Origin: an uncultured delta proteobacterium
GTDB taxonomy: Bacteria; RBG-13-61-14; DRUE01
DNA length: 15,914 nt
Direction of reading: 5' to 3'
Assembly (NCBI GenBank): GCA_903930515.1
Contig: CAIYYW010000194.1
Location: forward strand, 1-15,914
The notes beneath the pieces are model-generated. The model was not told the origin of the DNA. It did no database searches and saw only the letters and a list, made by a program, of their open reading frames with translations. The stretch's first letter is position 1; each line of letters begins with the position of its first letter. The position numbers were made by a program, and so were the translations under genes. Shown one piece after another: positions 1 to 8,655 of this stretch.

Positions 1-1995
1 GATTTCGGCCAGCTGGCCTTTGTCTGCGCAGGAGGCGACTGCCCGATCGCTCCGGGCAGTGATAACAGCCTGGACGGAGCCTGGGTCCTGGATAGTTCGC
101 TGGCCTGGACAACTTTTCAAACCCTCAACGGCACTTATGCTTGGCCGCCCTTTCCCCCCGCCAATATGCCTTATGTCAAGCCCAACCATTTTGACCTATC
201 CGGGCAGTTTGACGATTGGCTCTGTCCGATTAATGGCGAGCTCGCGCTTTGTCCGGGCGGGAACGGTTATTTTCAGATTTATCAGCTCTGGCAGAAGGTG
301 AAAGTGTCGGAGTATGACGGGATAGATGATCTGATGTTCAATTATAAAAAATCGGATAATCCCTGTTATATCCTGGAAACCAACGACGATCAGGATGGGT
401 TCTTTGAAACCCCGGTGACAAAATATATCCAGTATTCTTACCGGGGGGTGATGGGGGACGACCAGGTGGTTTGGAACGACCGTTTGAATCAATACCAGGT
501 CAGCACCGGCACCAACGGCATCAATCAGAGTTGTTCCAATCCGTCGGATAACCAAACCATCCCGAGGTACCAGGGAATGCGCTACCAGCGGATTATCGAG
601 CCCGGGTCCAATGGAAAACTCGAGAGCGATGCGATGAAGGACGAACTCTATTTTGAAGAATTGGAAAATGAGCGGCCTATTCCCAAAATCCGTTCGGGGA
701 GCGATGGGATCTGCAACAGTTATCGGATCGGGGACGACCGGGTGGAGATTTTCTTTGGAACCGGCGCTCCGGACTATGCTTGTGTGGAGGCCGGCCCCAA
801 TGGCTATGCCAATACCAACGCCCAGGGCAATGATAGCCAGCTTTATCTTCCCGGGGAAAAGACCGGGTTTGACGCGTTCCAGGTTGACACCCCCGAGGTG
901 GCCAAGGACCATGATAAACTTTATCTTTATTACTCCGGCCTGGGATGGCTGAATGCGCCCAAGTCGGTTCCACCCGGGAGAGGCGCTTTGGCCTCCATCG
1001 GGGAGTGCAAACGGCCGGGTCTGGATAACCGCTGGGGCAATCTTGATTATGGCTGGAGCACCAGCCCGCAATTTGTGACACCCCGTTCGTTTATCAACAC
1101 CTCGGGAAGTTTGAGTGTCGCCACCATTTCCGCCTTGGACGATAATCAGGGAGTGATCCTGGCGCCCAGGATCGGCGTGGCGACCAGTTCGATTGACCGG
1201 ATCAATCAGGATCCCCGCGACTGGGACCGGGTCCTGCAGCCGGCGGTTGATGTGGGAGGAATCTGCCAGAATATGATCTCCGGGGATCTGCTCAGCATCG
1301 TGGGCGGCCTGATGGGAGGAGATTTGGGATCTACTTCCGATACGCCCTTTCCGCCGGTATTCAACTACGCGGGCAGTTTCTCCCCTGATATTTTCATCAA
1401 GTATAACGAGTCGGACGACCAACCTATTTTCATAATGTTTCTGAACGGAATTTATTCCATCAAGTCAAGCGGAGTTTACGGCTCGGATGCTTTTAACGCC
1501 GGTCTTATCAAGCCGGCATATCAAATTGGAATGGCCCGGAGCATAGACGGGATTCATTTTGACCTGGCCAACGACATCAATCCCCTGATCGTGCTCGGGA
1601 ATTTAAATGAAGACCTGGACGCAGCCTTGGGAACCACGATGTTCTCGGGCAAAGATCGGGCCTCGTTCATGAATCCCACCGTCTTTGAATCAGCGGATGA
1701 CAGCTTTTCCATGCTCATGAAGAATATTTACCCTTCCAATATCGATGAAGCTGGAACCGCGATCGGAAAATTGAGCCTGACCTTGAAAAGCAAGCAGGAA
1801 TGGCTCGGGGTGGCCTTCCGCTCCGGATCGGTTTTCAGCGGAGGCCTCGCCGGCTTGATCTCCTGCCGGATCAACCCCCGGCAGATGGAATCCTCCCAGA
1901 ACCTCTTCAAAATCGGAACCGGCGCCTTGCTCCTGCTTCCCCTGGCGGGATTGATCCTGATCCGGCTCTGGGGAAGGAAAGCCCGGAAAAGATGA
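1..1995 (+). CDS. Secreted, C-terminally anchored repeat/propeller protein (5' end outside window)
   Basis: The frame is open from base 1, so the true start lies upstream; 664 codons are visible. Residues about 140-295 hold a degenerate repeat of about 32 residues built around G-x-N/D-G. The second half has features of five-bladed-propeller (GH43-like) proteins: YLYYSG, RIGVATSS, and IGMARSIDGIHFD with an SxDG turn. About residues 638-657 form one hydrophobic helix followed by a short Arg/Lys-rich tail (GRKARKR). This is the architecture of proteins exported and then held or sorted through a C-terminal anchor. Several Cys residues fit an extracytoplasmic location. A surface carbohydrate-binding or hydrolytic role is an inference; I identify no catalytic triad. 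The gene converges on the MCP gene across a shared terminator. Its real start and signal peptide cannot be seen. Confidence 0.8.
   Translation, partial: DFGQLAFVCAGGDCPIAPGSDNSLDGAWVLDSSLAWTTFQTLNGTYAWPPFPPANMPYVKPNHFDLSGQFDDWLCPINGELALCPGGNGYFQIYQLWQKVKVSEYDGIDDLMFNYKKSDNPCYILETNDDQDGFFETPVTKYIQYSYRGVMGDDQVVWNDRLNQYQVSTGTNGINQSCSNPSDNQTIPRYQGMRYQRIIEPGSNGKLESDAMKDELYFEELENERPIPKIRSGSDGICNSYRIGDDRVEIFFGTGAPDYACVEAGPNGYANTNAQGNDSQLYLPGEKTGFDAFQVDTPEVAKDHDKLYLYYSGLGWLNAPKSVPPGRGALASIGECKRPGLDNRWGNLDYGWSTSPQFVTPRSFINTSGSLSVATISALDDNQGVILAPRIGVATSSIDRINQDPRDWDRVLQPAVDVGGICQNMISGDLLSIVGGLMGGDLGSTSDTPFPPVFNYAGSFSPDIFIKYNESDDQPIFIMFLNGIYSIKSSGVYGSDAFNAGLIKPAYQIGMARSIDGIHFDLANDINPLIVLGNLNEDLDAALGTTMFSGKDRASFMNPTVFESADDSFSMLMKNIYPSNIDEAGTAIGKLSLTLKSKQEWLGVAFRSGSVFSGGLAGLISCRINPRQMESSQNLFKIGTGALLLLPLAGLILIRLWGRKARKR
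499..879 (+). repeat. Four coding repeats of about 32 codons (G-x-N/D-G repeat)
   Basis: Within the secreted protein, four units start at nucleotides 499 (VSTGTNG), 595 (IEPGSNG), 688 (IRSGSDG) and 784 (VEAGPNG). They are spaced 96, 93 and 96 bases apart. Each unit carries a hydrophobic residue, two variable residues, G-x-N/D-G, a Ser/Thr/Asn-rich turn, and in some an acidic pair (GDD, GND). A weaker related segment lies just upstream around 385-475 (DQDGFFET, then GDDQVV). The DNA copies are well diverged, so this is an old protein repeat and not a recent duplication. The function is unknown to me. Asp/Asn/Gly-rich turns of this kind often bind calcium, but that is inference. Confidence 0.65.
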
Positions 1996-2006
1996 GCGGT
2001 TAAAAA

Positions 2007-2050
2007 ATAAAAAGAGCGGGAAGCCGGAAGCGGCTTCCCGCTCTTTTTAT
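2007..2050. terminator. Bidirectional intrinsic terminator between convergent genes
   Basis: A perfect stem of about 20 bp (2007-2026 pairing with 2031-2050, loop GAAG) has a GC-rich core flanked by an A-run on the left and a T-run on the right. It therefore gives a hairpin plus U-tract in both directions. It sits between the stop of the secreted-protein gene (1995) and the stop of the convergent MCP gene (2059), and serves both. Confidence 0.93.
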
Positions 2051-2058
2051 CGGTCGGA

Positions 2059-4761
2059 TTAAAGTTTGAAAACCTCTTCCACTTTCACCGAGTTCTCTTT
2101 GCTTACTCCGATTTTGAACTGCAGGACCATTTCGTTCAAGTCCCGTGACAGGAAGCTCAACCCTTCAATCACATTTTTCATTTCCTTGACCTGGCCCGCA
2201 TTCTCTTCGGCCACTTTCCGGATGTGCCGGACCGCATCCAAAACAGTCTGGCTGTTCTTCAACTGCTCGCCCTGAGCGCTGTTAATATAGTTGATGATCT
2301 GGGCGATGTTTTCCACCGCCCGGGTGATCTGCTTGCTCCCCAGGGTCTGCTCTTTGGTCGCCAGCTGCACCTGCCGGGCCACCTGCTCCATCCGCGTGGA
2401 GGCCTTGAAGATCAGGTCGCCTCCCTTGGTTTGCTCCTGGACCGCCTGGGCCACCTGGGTGATCATCGCGTTGATGTTTCCGAAAAAGCCCATCACTTCC
2501 TTGGCGTGCTCGTTCTGGCGGGTCACCGATTCGGCGATTTCCCGCGTTCGCTCCATACTGAGGCGGGCGCGTTTGAGGATCTGGCCGAGCACGGCGCCAG
2601 CCTCCTGGCTGAGCCGGACCCCGTCCTCAACATCCTTGGAACTCTTGAACACGGTGGCCACCGCGTTTTGCGCGCCTTCCTGCACCGATTTGATCAGGTC
2701 CCCGATTTCCTCGGTGCTGGCGCTGGTCCGCTCCGCCAAATCCCTGATCTCGTCCGCCACCACCGCGAATCCCTTGCCGTGTTCACCGGCTTGGGCCGCG
2801 ATGATCGCGGCGTTGAGCGCGAGCAGGTTGGTCTCTTCGGTGATATCGTCAATCACATTCAGGATATTGCCGATTTCCTGAGCCCGCTCGCTCAGACGGT
2901 CAATCACCAGCGCGGCTTCCTCGCTCGAAGACCGGATCCGCTCAATCCCCGTGATGGTCAGCTCCACTGCCTTGGCGCCCTGTTCCGCGTCCTCGGCCAC
3001 CTGCTCGCTCAACTTCGCGGTATGATCGGCGCTCTCGCCCGTGGAATAAATGGCGTTCTCCATTTCTTTGAGCGAGCGCATGGCCTCCGCGTTTCGGGAA
3101 CTCAATTGCTCGGCATTGGTCGCAACCTCCTGCAGCGAGGCGTTCATCTCTTGGAGCGAGCTGGTGGTCTCCTCCACCGCCTCCGAAAGCACCTCCACAT
3201 TCTTGGCCACCTCGCCAATGGTGGCGCTCATTTCCAAAATGGAAGCGCTGGATTCCTCGGCGCTCCGGGCCAGGGTTTCGATGCTCTCCACGATTTGCTT
3301 GTTCGACTGGCTCATTTCTTCCATGGAGGCGCTGGTCTCTTCCACCGAGCTGGCTTGCATCCCGGCCCCTTGCTCAATCTGCTCCGCGTGAAGGGTGAGA
3401 TGGTCGCTGGTCTGTCCGATCGAGCCGCTGGCGGAATCAATTCTTCCCAGCATGGACCTGAGGTTGGAAATCATTTTGCTTAAGTTCAAGGCCACCGTCC
3501 CGATTTCATCCTGGGAAATCACCCGAACATTTTCCTGGAGATTGCCCTGGGTGACCCGTTGGATGGATTGAGTGATGTTGCGCAGGGGCAAATCAAAATC
3601 AAAAATGGCGAAACGGGTGTAAAGGAATCCCAGGATCAGGGCGAAGACCGCGGCGATGATGCTGAAGACCCAGAGGAAATGGAGCGCAGTTTCCGTATCC
3701 TTTTCCGGGGAGATGATAAAGAGGTTATGCCCGGGGTCAATCTGCTTGTGGATCACCGTGTAAAGCTGATGGGAGACCACCGCGCTGTAAATCCCTTCCT
3801 GGCTGATCCGGAAGACCATCGGCCGGTTCAGGAAAACGGCTTTTTTGGGGTAAACCTTGAGCACCGATTTCCAGACCGCCTCCAGGCCGGGAGCGGCCTC
3901 TCCGTTGATCATTTCTCCCTGTTGGTTGGTGAGCACGAAATAATCCGGATAGTTGATCCGGAGGTTTTTGACGAAGAGCTGGAAATATTGCTCGGATTCG
4001 GTCTGGTAGAATTCTCCCAGCAGTTGCATCCGGTCCAGGTAGAGCCGTCCGTTATTGACTTGAAAACTCCGGAGCGCGTAATTATAGCCCAGCAAGCCGG
4101 TGATGATCACCATGGACACGCAGAGGGTCACGATCACCAGCAGCAACTTGTTCCGGATCCTGAATTTAGCGTCGTTCAGACTCTCATCCTCCACCAACTC
4201 CGGGAACCGGATCAGGAGGGCGTCAATCAGGTTGATCAGGACGCGGCGGGTGGTGAAATATTGAAAGAAGGAAATCAGGACTCCCAAGGAGATGACGGTG
4301 AAGAAGAGGGAGAGGATTTGGCCGAGGGTGAGCCTAAAGATCAGGACAATCAGCAAGATCAGGGCGGCGATCCCGGCCGTGTAGAGAATAATGGAAAGGT
4401 ACATCGTGAAGTAAGGGGTGTGCAAAGCGACCCGTACGGCTTTATCAACCTGGTCCTTGAGTCCGGCTTTTTCTTCCCTCCAAGACTTGAGCAGGTCAAT
4501 CAGCGGCTTGAGATAGCGTAACACCAGGAAATAATGGATGGCCACGAAGATAGCTCCGATGCCGATGATCAGGCCGAAGGAAAGGACAAAAAAATAGGGG
4601 TCTCGCGTGAAAGAATCCCAGATCTGGCTGACTTCCAGGTTCAGAATTCCGCCGACAAAAATCAGGATCAGGGGCATTCCGAATAAATTGGTGCTCAGAA
4701 TCGCCCAGCTGATTTTGCGCAAAAACGCCGAAGAGTTCAGTCGTAAATCTTGGCTTGCCAT
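2059..4761 (-). CDS. Methyl-accepting chemotaxis protein, six TM segments
   Basis: Chemoreceptor of 900 residues that would pass a sensed signal to a CheA/CheW kinase. The N-terminus has four predicted TM helices (about 22-40, 56-80, 118-142, 148-168). A fifth (about 206-226) and sixth (about 361-382) bracket a periplasmic sensor region of about 135 residues. A HAMP domain follows (about 383-435), then a long Ala/Glu/Ser-rich coiled-coil signalling domain with several methylation-type Glu/Gln patches. The hairpin tip near residues 640-665 reads [19 protein letters not shown], so the usual E and R of NAAxEAARAGE are I and Q. Start: GGAGG lies 9-10 nt before the ATG at 4761; the upstream in-frame GTG at 4779 contains that ribosome site and is unlikely. 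The stop of the preceding 4-TM gene lies 19 bases upstream, so co-transcription is likely. No che genes are in the window and there is no C-terminal CheR-tethering pentapeptide. Confidence 0.95.
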   Translation of the reverse strand: MASQDLRLNSSAFLRKISWAILSTNLFGMPLILIFVGGILNLEVSQIWDSFTRDPYFFVLSFGLIIGIGAIFVAIHYFLVLRYLKPLIDLLKSWREEKAGLKDQVDKAVRVALHTPYFTMYLSIILYTAGIAALILLIVLIFRLTLGQILSLFFTVISLGVLISFFQYFTTRRVLINLIDALLIRFPELVEDESLNDAKFRIRNKLLLVIVTLCVSMVIITGLLGYNYALRSFQVNNGRLYLDRMQLLGEFYQTESEQYFQLFVKNLRINYPDYFVLTNQQGEMINGEAAPGLEAVWKSVLKVYPKKAVFLNRPMVFRISQEGIYSAVVSHQLYTVIHKQIDPGHNLFIISPEKDTETALHFLWVFSIIAAVFALILGFLYTRFAIFDFDLPLRNITQSIQRVTQGNLQENVRVISQDEIGTVALNLSKMISNLRSMLGRIDSASGSIGQTSDHLTLHAEQIEQGAGMQASSVEETSASMEEMSQSNKQIVESIETLARSAEESSASILEMSATIGEVAKNVEVLSEAVEETTSSLQEMNASLQEVATNAEQLSSRNAEAMRSLKEMENAIYSTGESADHTAKLSEQVAEDAEQGAKAVELTITGIERIRSSSEEAALVIDRLSERAQEIGNILNVIDDITEETNLLALNAAIIAAQAGEHGKGFAVVADEIRDLAERTSASTEEIGDLIKSVQEGAQNAVATVFKSSKDVEDGVRLSQEAGAVLGQILKRARLSMERTREIAESVTRQNEHAKEVMGFFGNINAMITQVAQAVQEQTKGGDLIFKASTRMEQVARQVQLATKEQTLGSKQITRAVENIAQIINYINSAQGEQLKNSQTVLDAVRHIRKVAEENAGQVKEMKNVIEGLSFLSRDLNEMVLQFKIGVSKENSVKVEEVFKL

Positions 4762-4780
4762 TGATCCCTTTCCTCCCACT

Positions 4781-5212
4781 TTACTCCTGAGCCAGAATCC
4801 AGAGCAGGGTGCCGATCCCGATCAACGCTTCGCAAAACATCGCCAGAACCGCCATTGCCCAGCGTAGTTTGCTCCGGTTCCCCAACAGCCACCCCAGTGG
4901 TCCGCCCAGAAATAGTCCGGCCAGAATGCAGGCAAAGGCCCGCTGATTTCCCATCAGCAGAAAATCATAGCGGTTGGGATATAGTGTGGGTTGATTATTG
5001 AGAATGCCCTGGAAACCGAGCAGGATCAGGATTCCATAGGCCAGGCTCATTAACACCACCGCGGTATAGTTGAGGTTCTGAATTTTTTCCGGCACCCGGA
5101 AGTCTTCCAGGAAATTGGACGCGAAGCTGAACAGGGTCCAGTTCACCAACAACGCCACCAGAATGACATTGATGTCAAACAGCTCGGGCGTCAACCATTC
5201 CTTGATCGTCAT
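4781..5212 (-). CDS. Hypothetical four-TM membrane protein
   Basis: This 143-residue protein has predicted TM helices at about 13-33, 48-70, 91-111 and 118-140, with short charged loops. I do not recognise the family and no catalytic motif is visible. AAAGGAGG lies just upstream of the ATG, which is a strong ribosome site despite lying inside lipB. The first 38 bases overlap the 3' end of lipB in another frame, and the stop is 19 bases before the MCP start. This places it between lipB and the MCP in one transcription unit. Being sandwiched against a receptor could mean a receptor accessory protein, but this is position-based inference only. Confidence 0.8.
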   Translation of the reverse strand: MTIKEWLTPELFDINVILVALLVNWTLFSFASNFLEDFRVPEKIQNLNYTAVVLMSLAYGILILLGFQGILNNQPTLYPNRYDFLLMGNQRAFACILAGLFLGGPLGWLLGNRSKLRWAMAVLAMFCEALIGIGTLLWILAQE

Positions 5213-5918
5213 CCGCTCCTCCTTTGCCCAAGATCTCTTCTTGGTCCGCGGGTTTTAAATTTAAACAAAAAAACTCTTCAAACCTGGAACACAAGCCGGC
5301 TATTGCCTGATCCGGATCAATGGTCACTCCGGCCAGTTCCCGAACCGAAGTCATTCCCCGGCCCTGGATTCCGCAGGGGATGATCCAGTTGAAGCCGTTC
5401 GGTTCCAGGGATAAATTGACCGCAAGCCCGTGCCGGCTCACCCGGTTCTCGATCCTGACCCCGACCGAGGCGATTTTTTTCTTCTCCACCCATACCCCGG
5501 GATAGTCCGGGTCGCGCTGGGCGTTGATCCCGATCCGGGCAAGCCAGCCGATCGCGCATTGCTCCAGCTTGGCCACATACTGCCTTCCGGAAAAACCGAA
5601 ATGGGCCAGGTTCAGAACCGGATATACCACCAACTGGCCCGGGCCGTGATAGGTGGCCTTGCCCCCGCGGTCGGCATAAAAAAAATTTACTCCGCGCCGG
5701 TTCAGGAATTCCTCGCTCACCCGGAGCCAGGTCCGCTCTTGCTCTTCCCGCATTGAATATCCCAGGGTGATGGTGGGAGGATGTTCCAGGAACAGGAGAT
5801 AGCCGGATAGATCGGAGCCGTGCTGCAGCCGGCGGCTGAGTTGAACCTGGAGTCGCGAGGCCGAATCATATTCCATCCGGCCCAGATTGATCCATTGAGC
5901 TGGGAAACGCTTTTCCAT
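5175..5918 (-). CDS. lipB: Octanoyl-[acyl-carrier-protein]:protein transferase LipB
   Basis: Transfers octanoyl from ACP to lipoyl domains of 2-oxoacid dehydrogenases and GcvH, the first step of endogenous lipoate synthesis in the cytosol. Visible hallmarks in 247 residues are RGGKATYHGPGQL (84-96), the catalytic-site lysine region KKIASVGV (K148) and the catalytic cysteine in PCGIQG (C182). The C-terminal 25 or so residues are low-complexity and acidic, and overlap the next gene. Start: an in-frame TTG at 5930 overlaps the predicted -10 box, so the ATG at 5918 is chosen. It has only a poor ribosome site (AGGA directly adjacent), and the predicted transcript start lies about 4-6 nt upstream, suggesting a leaderless or near-leaderless mRNA. 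lipA is not in the window. Confidence 0.95.
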   Translation of the reverse strand: MEKRFPAQWINLGRMEYDSASRLQVQLSRRLQHGSDLSGYLLFLEHPPTITLGYSMREEQERTWLRVSEEFLNRRGVNFFYADRGGKATYHGPGQLVVYPVLNLAHFGFSGRQYVAKLEQCAIGWLARIGINAQRDPDYPGVWVEKKKIASVGVRIENRVSRHGLAVNLSLEPNGFNWIIPCGIQGRGMTSVRELAGVTIDPDQAIAGLCSRFEEFFCLNLKPADQEEILGKGGADDDQGMVDARAV

Positions 5919-5929
5919 TCCTGGTAGCA

Positions 5930-5958
5930 ATTATATCCAGTTAGGCCTATCAAATCAA
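5930..5958 (-). promoter_or_regulatory. Predicted sigma70-type promoter of lipB
   Basis: Reading the minus strand, TTGATT (5958-5953), a 17-nt spacer and a consensus TATAAT (5935-5930) lie directly ahead of lipB. The expected transcription start falls near 5922-5924, almost on the ATG at 5918. The spacer also contains the 8-bp palindrome TAGGCCTA (5942-5949). It would let lipB, the four-TM gene and the MCP be expressed independently of the small heat-shock gene. Confidence 0.7.
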
Positions 5959-5975
5959 GATCAGGTTTGATTTGA
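5950..5975. promoter_or_regulatory. 26-bp operator-like dyad over the lipB -35 box
   Basis: There is a perfect 9-bp inverted repeat, TCAAATCAA (5950-5958) and TTGATTTGA (5967-5975), separated by 8 bp. One arm contains the whole -35 hexamer of the predicted lipB promoter. The arms are AT-rich, and no U-tract follows on the minus strand, so it does not look like a terminator of the preceding heat-shock gene. Size and position suit a dimeric DNA-binding repressor. The regulator is unknown, and the half-sites are in the opposite order to an FNR box. Confidence 0.5.
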
Positions 5976-5999
5976 AGAGAAAGGGCCGCGATTCCGCGC

Positions 6000-6446
6000 T
6001 TATTCAATCTCGCAGCGGACGGAGATTTTTTTGGGATGGCCGGTCTTGACCTTGGGCAGGGTCACTTCCAAGATCCCGTTGAAATATGCCGCGTTGACCG
6101 CGGCGCAGGATATTTCCGCGGAGAGCGGGAACACCCGGTAGAACTTCCCGTAGGCGCATTCCAGCCGGTGATATTTTTCTTCGGAAATCTTCTTCATCCG
6201 ACGCTCTCCCTTCAGGATCAACTGGCGGTCCACCACCTCAATATTGATATCCTTTTTGTCCATTCCCGGCAGGTCGGCCTTGAGGATGATTTTATCGTCC
6301 AATTCAATCAAGTCCACCTGGGGCATCCAGTCGGACTGGGTCGAAGCCCGATGCCCGAGCCGGTTCCGGATTTCATCGTCCAGCAGCCGGCTCATCATTG
6401 CGCTCAAATTTACCAAGTCCCGAAACGGGTCCGCGCGTCTCACCAT
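6000..6446 (-). CDS. Small heat-shock protein, Hsp20/alpha-crystallin family
   Basis: ATP-independent holdase chaperone of 148 residues that binds unfolding proteins in the cytoplasm and hands them to DnaK. The alpha-crystallin domain spans about 41-134: W-x-P-x-V-D start, KADLPGMDKKDI, and the signature A-x-x-x-N-G-x-L (AAYFNGIL, about 119-126) ending in LPK. A C-terminal I-x-V (ISV, 141-143) matches the oligomerisation motif. Start: AGGAAGG is 7-8 nt ahead of the ATG at 6446. It lies directly downstream of the dnaK terminator, on the same strand, which is functionally sensible. Length is normal for the family. Confidence 0.95.
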   Translation of the reverse strand: MVRRADPFRDLVNLSAMMSRLLDDEIRNRLGHRASTQSDWMPQVDLIELDDKIILKADLPGMDKKDINIEVVDRQLILKGERRMKKISEEKYHRLECAYGKFYRVFPLSAEISCAAVNAAYFNGILEVTLPKVKTGHPKKISVRCEIE

Positions 6447-6466
6447 TTTTGCACCTTCCTAAAATA

Positions 6467-6475
6467 AGCATAGCA
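6467..6475 (-). promoter_or_regulatory. Possible extended -10 element for the small heat-shock gene
   Basis: The minus strand reads TGCTATGCT, a TG-N-TATNNT extended -10, between the dnaK terminator and the heat-shock gene. No convincing -35 is present at 17 nt. A similar GCTATGCT stands ahead of the GH5 gene. The predicted start would leave a very short leader. Some promoter is expected here because the terminator upstream should isolate this gene from dnaK. Confidence 0.3.
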
Positions 6476-6488
6476 AAAATTTACGAAA

Positions 6489-6524
6489 TATAAAAGAAAA
6501 AGCCGGGCTTTTTTTCGCCCGGCT
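6489..6524 (-). terminator. Intrinsic terminator of dnaK
   Basis: On the minus strand an 8-bp GC-rich stem (AGCCGGGC with GCCCGGCT, 6517-6524 and 6501-6508) has an A-rich loop and is followed by a U-rich tract (6500-6489). It begins 23 bases after the dnaK stop. The T-run is on one side only, so it works for the minus strand. Confidence 0.9.
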
Positions 6525-6546
6525 GTTTCGCAATCGGTTTTTGAAA

Positions 6547-8466
6547 TCAATGGCGGTTGGTATCCTCGTATTCCGCGTCAATCACCTGGCCTTCCGGTTT
6601 CGCTTCCGGCTGGGCCTCCGGTCCGGGTGGCGCTCCCGGAGGAGGAGGGGGCGGCGCTCCGGGGCCTCCCTGGCTTTGATACAGCAACTCGGCCATCTTA
6701 TAGGAAGCCTGGGTGATTTTATTTATCGCGGCTTCCATCTGCTCCTTGGAATCACCCTGGACCGCCTTGGCGCCCTCGTTCAGGGCTTCTTCCAGGGCGC
6801 TGACCTCCGTGGGATTCAGCTTCTCCCGATTTTCTTTCAGGATTTTTCCCGTGTTATAGATCAGGGTATCCAGGCGGTTTTTGGTTTCAACCGACTCCTT
6901 GTGCTTCCGGTCTTCTTCCGAGAAACTCTGCGCGTCGTTGACCATCTTCTTGATCTCGCTTTCGGTCAGGCCGGAACCAGCGGTGATGGTAATGGTCTGG
7001 GCCTTGCCGGTGGCCATATCCTTGGCCGCGACATTTAAAATTCCGTTGGCGTCAAGATCAAAGGCTACTTCAACCTGGGGAATGCCGCGCGGAGCAGCCG
7101 GGAGTCCGATCAGGTGGAACCTTCCCAAAGTCCGGTTGTCGCGGGCAAAAGGCCGCTCTCCCTGAAGCACATGGATTTCCACCGTGGTCTGGCCGTCTTC
7201 CGCAGTGGTAAAAATCTCGGCCTTGCGGGTCGGGATGGTGGTGTTCCTTGAAATCAAAACCGTCATCACCCCGCCCAGGGTTTCCACACCCAGGCTCAGC
7301 GGAGTCACATCCAACAGCAGGATACTCTTCACTTCTCCGGTAAGCACTCCGGCCTGGATCGCCGCTCCCACCGCCACCACTTCGTCCGGGTTGACCCCCT
7401 TATATGGTTCCTTGCCGAAAATTTCCTTGACCAATTGCTGGACCTTGGGGATCCGGGTGGACCCGCCCACCAGCACCACCACATCCACCTGTTCCGGTTT
7501 AAGCTTGGCGTCTTGCATGGCCTGCAGAGCCGGTCCGCGCGAGCGCTCAATCAGGTCGTCCATCAACTGCTCCAGCTTGCTGCGGGAAAGCTTGACATTG
7601 AGATGCTTGGGCCCGGAGGCGTCCGCAGTCAGGAAGGGAAGATTGATCTCGGTTTCCATCACCGAGCTTAGCTCAATCTTGGCCTTTTCCCCCGCGTCCT
7701 TCAATCGCTGGATCACCATCCGGTCCTTGCTCACATCAATCCCGGTATCCTTTTTGAACTCGTCCGTCAGCCACTGAATGATGCGCTGGTCAATATCATC
7801 CCCGCCCAGATGGGTATCGCCGTTGGTGGATTTCACCTCAATCACATTCTCGCCCACTTCCAGGATGGAAATATCAAAGGTTCCTCCCCCGAAGTCATAA
7901 ACCGCGATGGTATGTATCTTCTGCTTGTCCAGGCCGTAAGCGAGCGCGGCCGCAGTCGGCTCGTTGATGATCCGCTTGACATTCAGTCCCGCGATTCTTC
8001 CCGCGTCCTTGGTGGCCTGGCGCTGGGAATCGTTGAAATACGCCGGGACCGTGATCACCGCGTCTTTCACCTCCTCGCCCAGGTAGGCCTCCGCGGCTTT
8101 CTTAAGCTTTTGCAAAATCATCGCGCTGACTTCCGCGGGAGAATACCGTTTCCCCTGGGCTTCCACCCAGGCGTCGTTATTGGCCCCGTCAACCACCCGG
8201 AACGGAACCGTCTTGATTTCCTGTCCGATTTCTCCATATTTCCGGCCTATCAATCGCTTGATGGAATAAACCGTGTTCTCAGGGTTGGTGATGGACTGGC
8301 GCTTGGCGATCTGGCCAACCATCCGCTCCCCATCTTTGGTAAAACCAACCACGCTCGGAGTCAACCGGCTGCCTTCCTCATTGATGATTACCTTCGGCTC
8401 TCCGCCCTCCATAATCGCAACCACCGAGTTGGTGGTTCCCAGGTCAATGCCTATTGTTTTTGACAT
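6547..8466 (-). CDS. dnaK: Chaperone protein DnaK (Hsp70)
   Basis: ATP-driven chaperone of 639 residues, full length. All three Hsp70 signatures are visible: IDLGTTNS at the N-terminus, [12 protein letters not shown], and [14 protein letters not shown]. The interdomain linker is [12 protein letters not shown], followed by the substrate-binding beta domain and helical lid. The tail has a run of prolines ([13 protein letters not shown]) before the usual acidic end VIDAEYED. Start: AAGGAGGT is about 8 nt before the ATG at 8466 but only 2 nt before an in-frame ATG at 8472, so 8466 is chosen (protein MSKTIG...). grpE and dnaJ are absent nearby. A strong sigma70-like promoter upstream and a terminator downstream make it monocistronic. 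Confidence 0.99.
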   Translation of the reverse strand: MSKTIGIDLGTTNSVVAIMEGGEPKVIINEEGSRLTPSVVGFTKDGERMVGQIAKRQSITNPENTVYSIKRLIGRKYGEIGQEIKTVPFRVVDGANNDAWVEAQGKRYSPAEVSAMILQKLKKAAEAYLGEEVKDAVITVPAYFNDSQRQATKDAGRIAGLNVKRIINEPTAAALAYGLDKQKIHTIAVYDFGGGTFDISILEVGENVIEVKSTNGDTHLGGDDIDQRIIQWLTDEFKKDTGIDVSKDRMVIQRLKDAGEKAKIELSSVMETEINLPFLTADASGPKHLNVKLSRSKLEQLMDDLIERSRGPALQAMQDAKLKPEQVDVVVLVGGSTRIPKVQQLVKEIFGKEPYKGVNPDEVVAVGAAIQAGVLTGEVKSILLLDVTPLSLGVETLGGVMTVLISRNTTIPTRKAEIFTTAEDGQTTVEIHVLQGERPFARDNRTLGRFHLIGLPAAPRGIPQVEVAFDLDANGILNVAAKDMATGKAQTITITAGSGLTESEIKKMVNDAQSFSEEDRKHKESVETKNRLDTLIYNTGKILKENREKLNPTEVSALEEALNEGAKAVQGDSKEQMEAAINKITQASYKMAELLYQSQGGPGAPPPPPPGAPPGPEAQPEAKPEGQVIDAEYEDTNRH

Positions 8467-8512
8467 CTTCATCTACCTCCTTAAGATATAGCCCCAAAAT
8501 ATTGCGATTATA

Positions 8513-8541
8513 AATTTAAGCATCCAAAAGACGGCTGTCAA
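8513..8541 (-). promoter_or_regulatory. Predicted promoter of dnaK
   Basis: The minus strand carries a perfect TTGACA (8541-8536), a 17-nt spacer and TAAATT (8518-8513). A TATAAT at 8512-8507 adjoins it but is spaced 23 nt from the -35. The leader to the ATG at 8466 is about 40 nt. An 8-bp palindrome TGGCGCCA lies just upstream (8554-8561). I see no CIRCE element (TTAGCACTC-N9-GAGTGCTAA) and no sigma32-like CTTGAA/CCCCAT pair. The rest of 8473-8655 shows no gene. Confidence 0.65.
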
Positions 8542-8655
8542 GGCACCTCCCGGTGGCGCCAAAGCGATAATGTCATCCCCTTGGGGTATGATTAGTTTAT
8601 ATTATTCAGGGGGTTGGGATGGAGGAGGTAAAACCGACCTTTTTTAATCAGTTGC

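Noticed and set aside
196-1422. 408-codon open frame on the minus strand
   Set aside because: It is a shadow of the secreted-protein gene, whose frame has domain-like motifs, while the antisense product has no recognisable fold and no ribosome site.
2224-3483. 419-codon open frame on the plus strand
   Set aside because: It lies antisense to the MCP signalling domain, whose repetitive coiled-coil codons keep the opposite frame open.
4759-4779. GTG start giving an MCP six residues longer
   Set aside because: The GGAGG ribosome site lies inside that extension and is correctly spaced for the ATG at 4761.
5950-5975. FNR/CRP-type binding site at the lipB promoter
   Set aside because: The half-sites read ATCAA...TTGAT, the reverse order of the FNR consensus TTGAT-N4-ATCAA.
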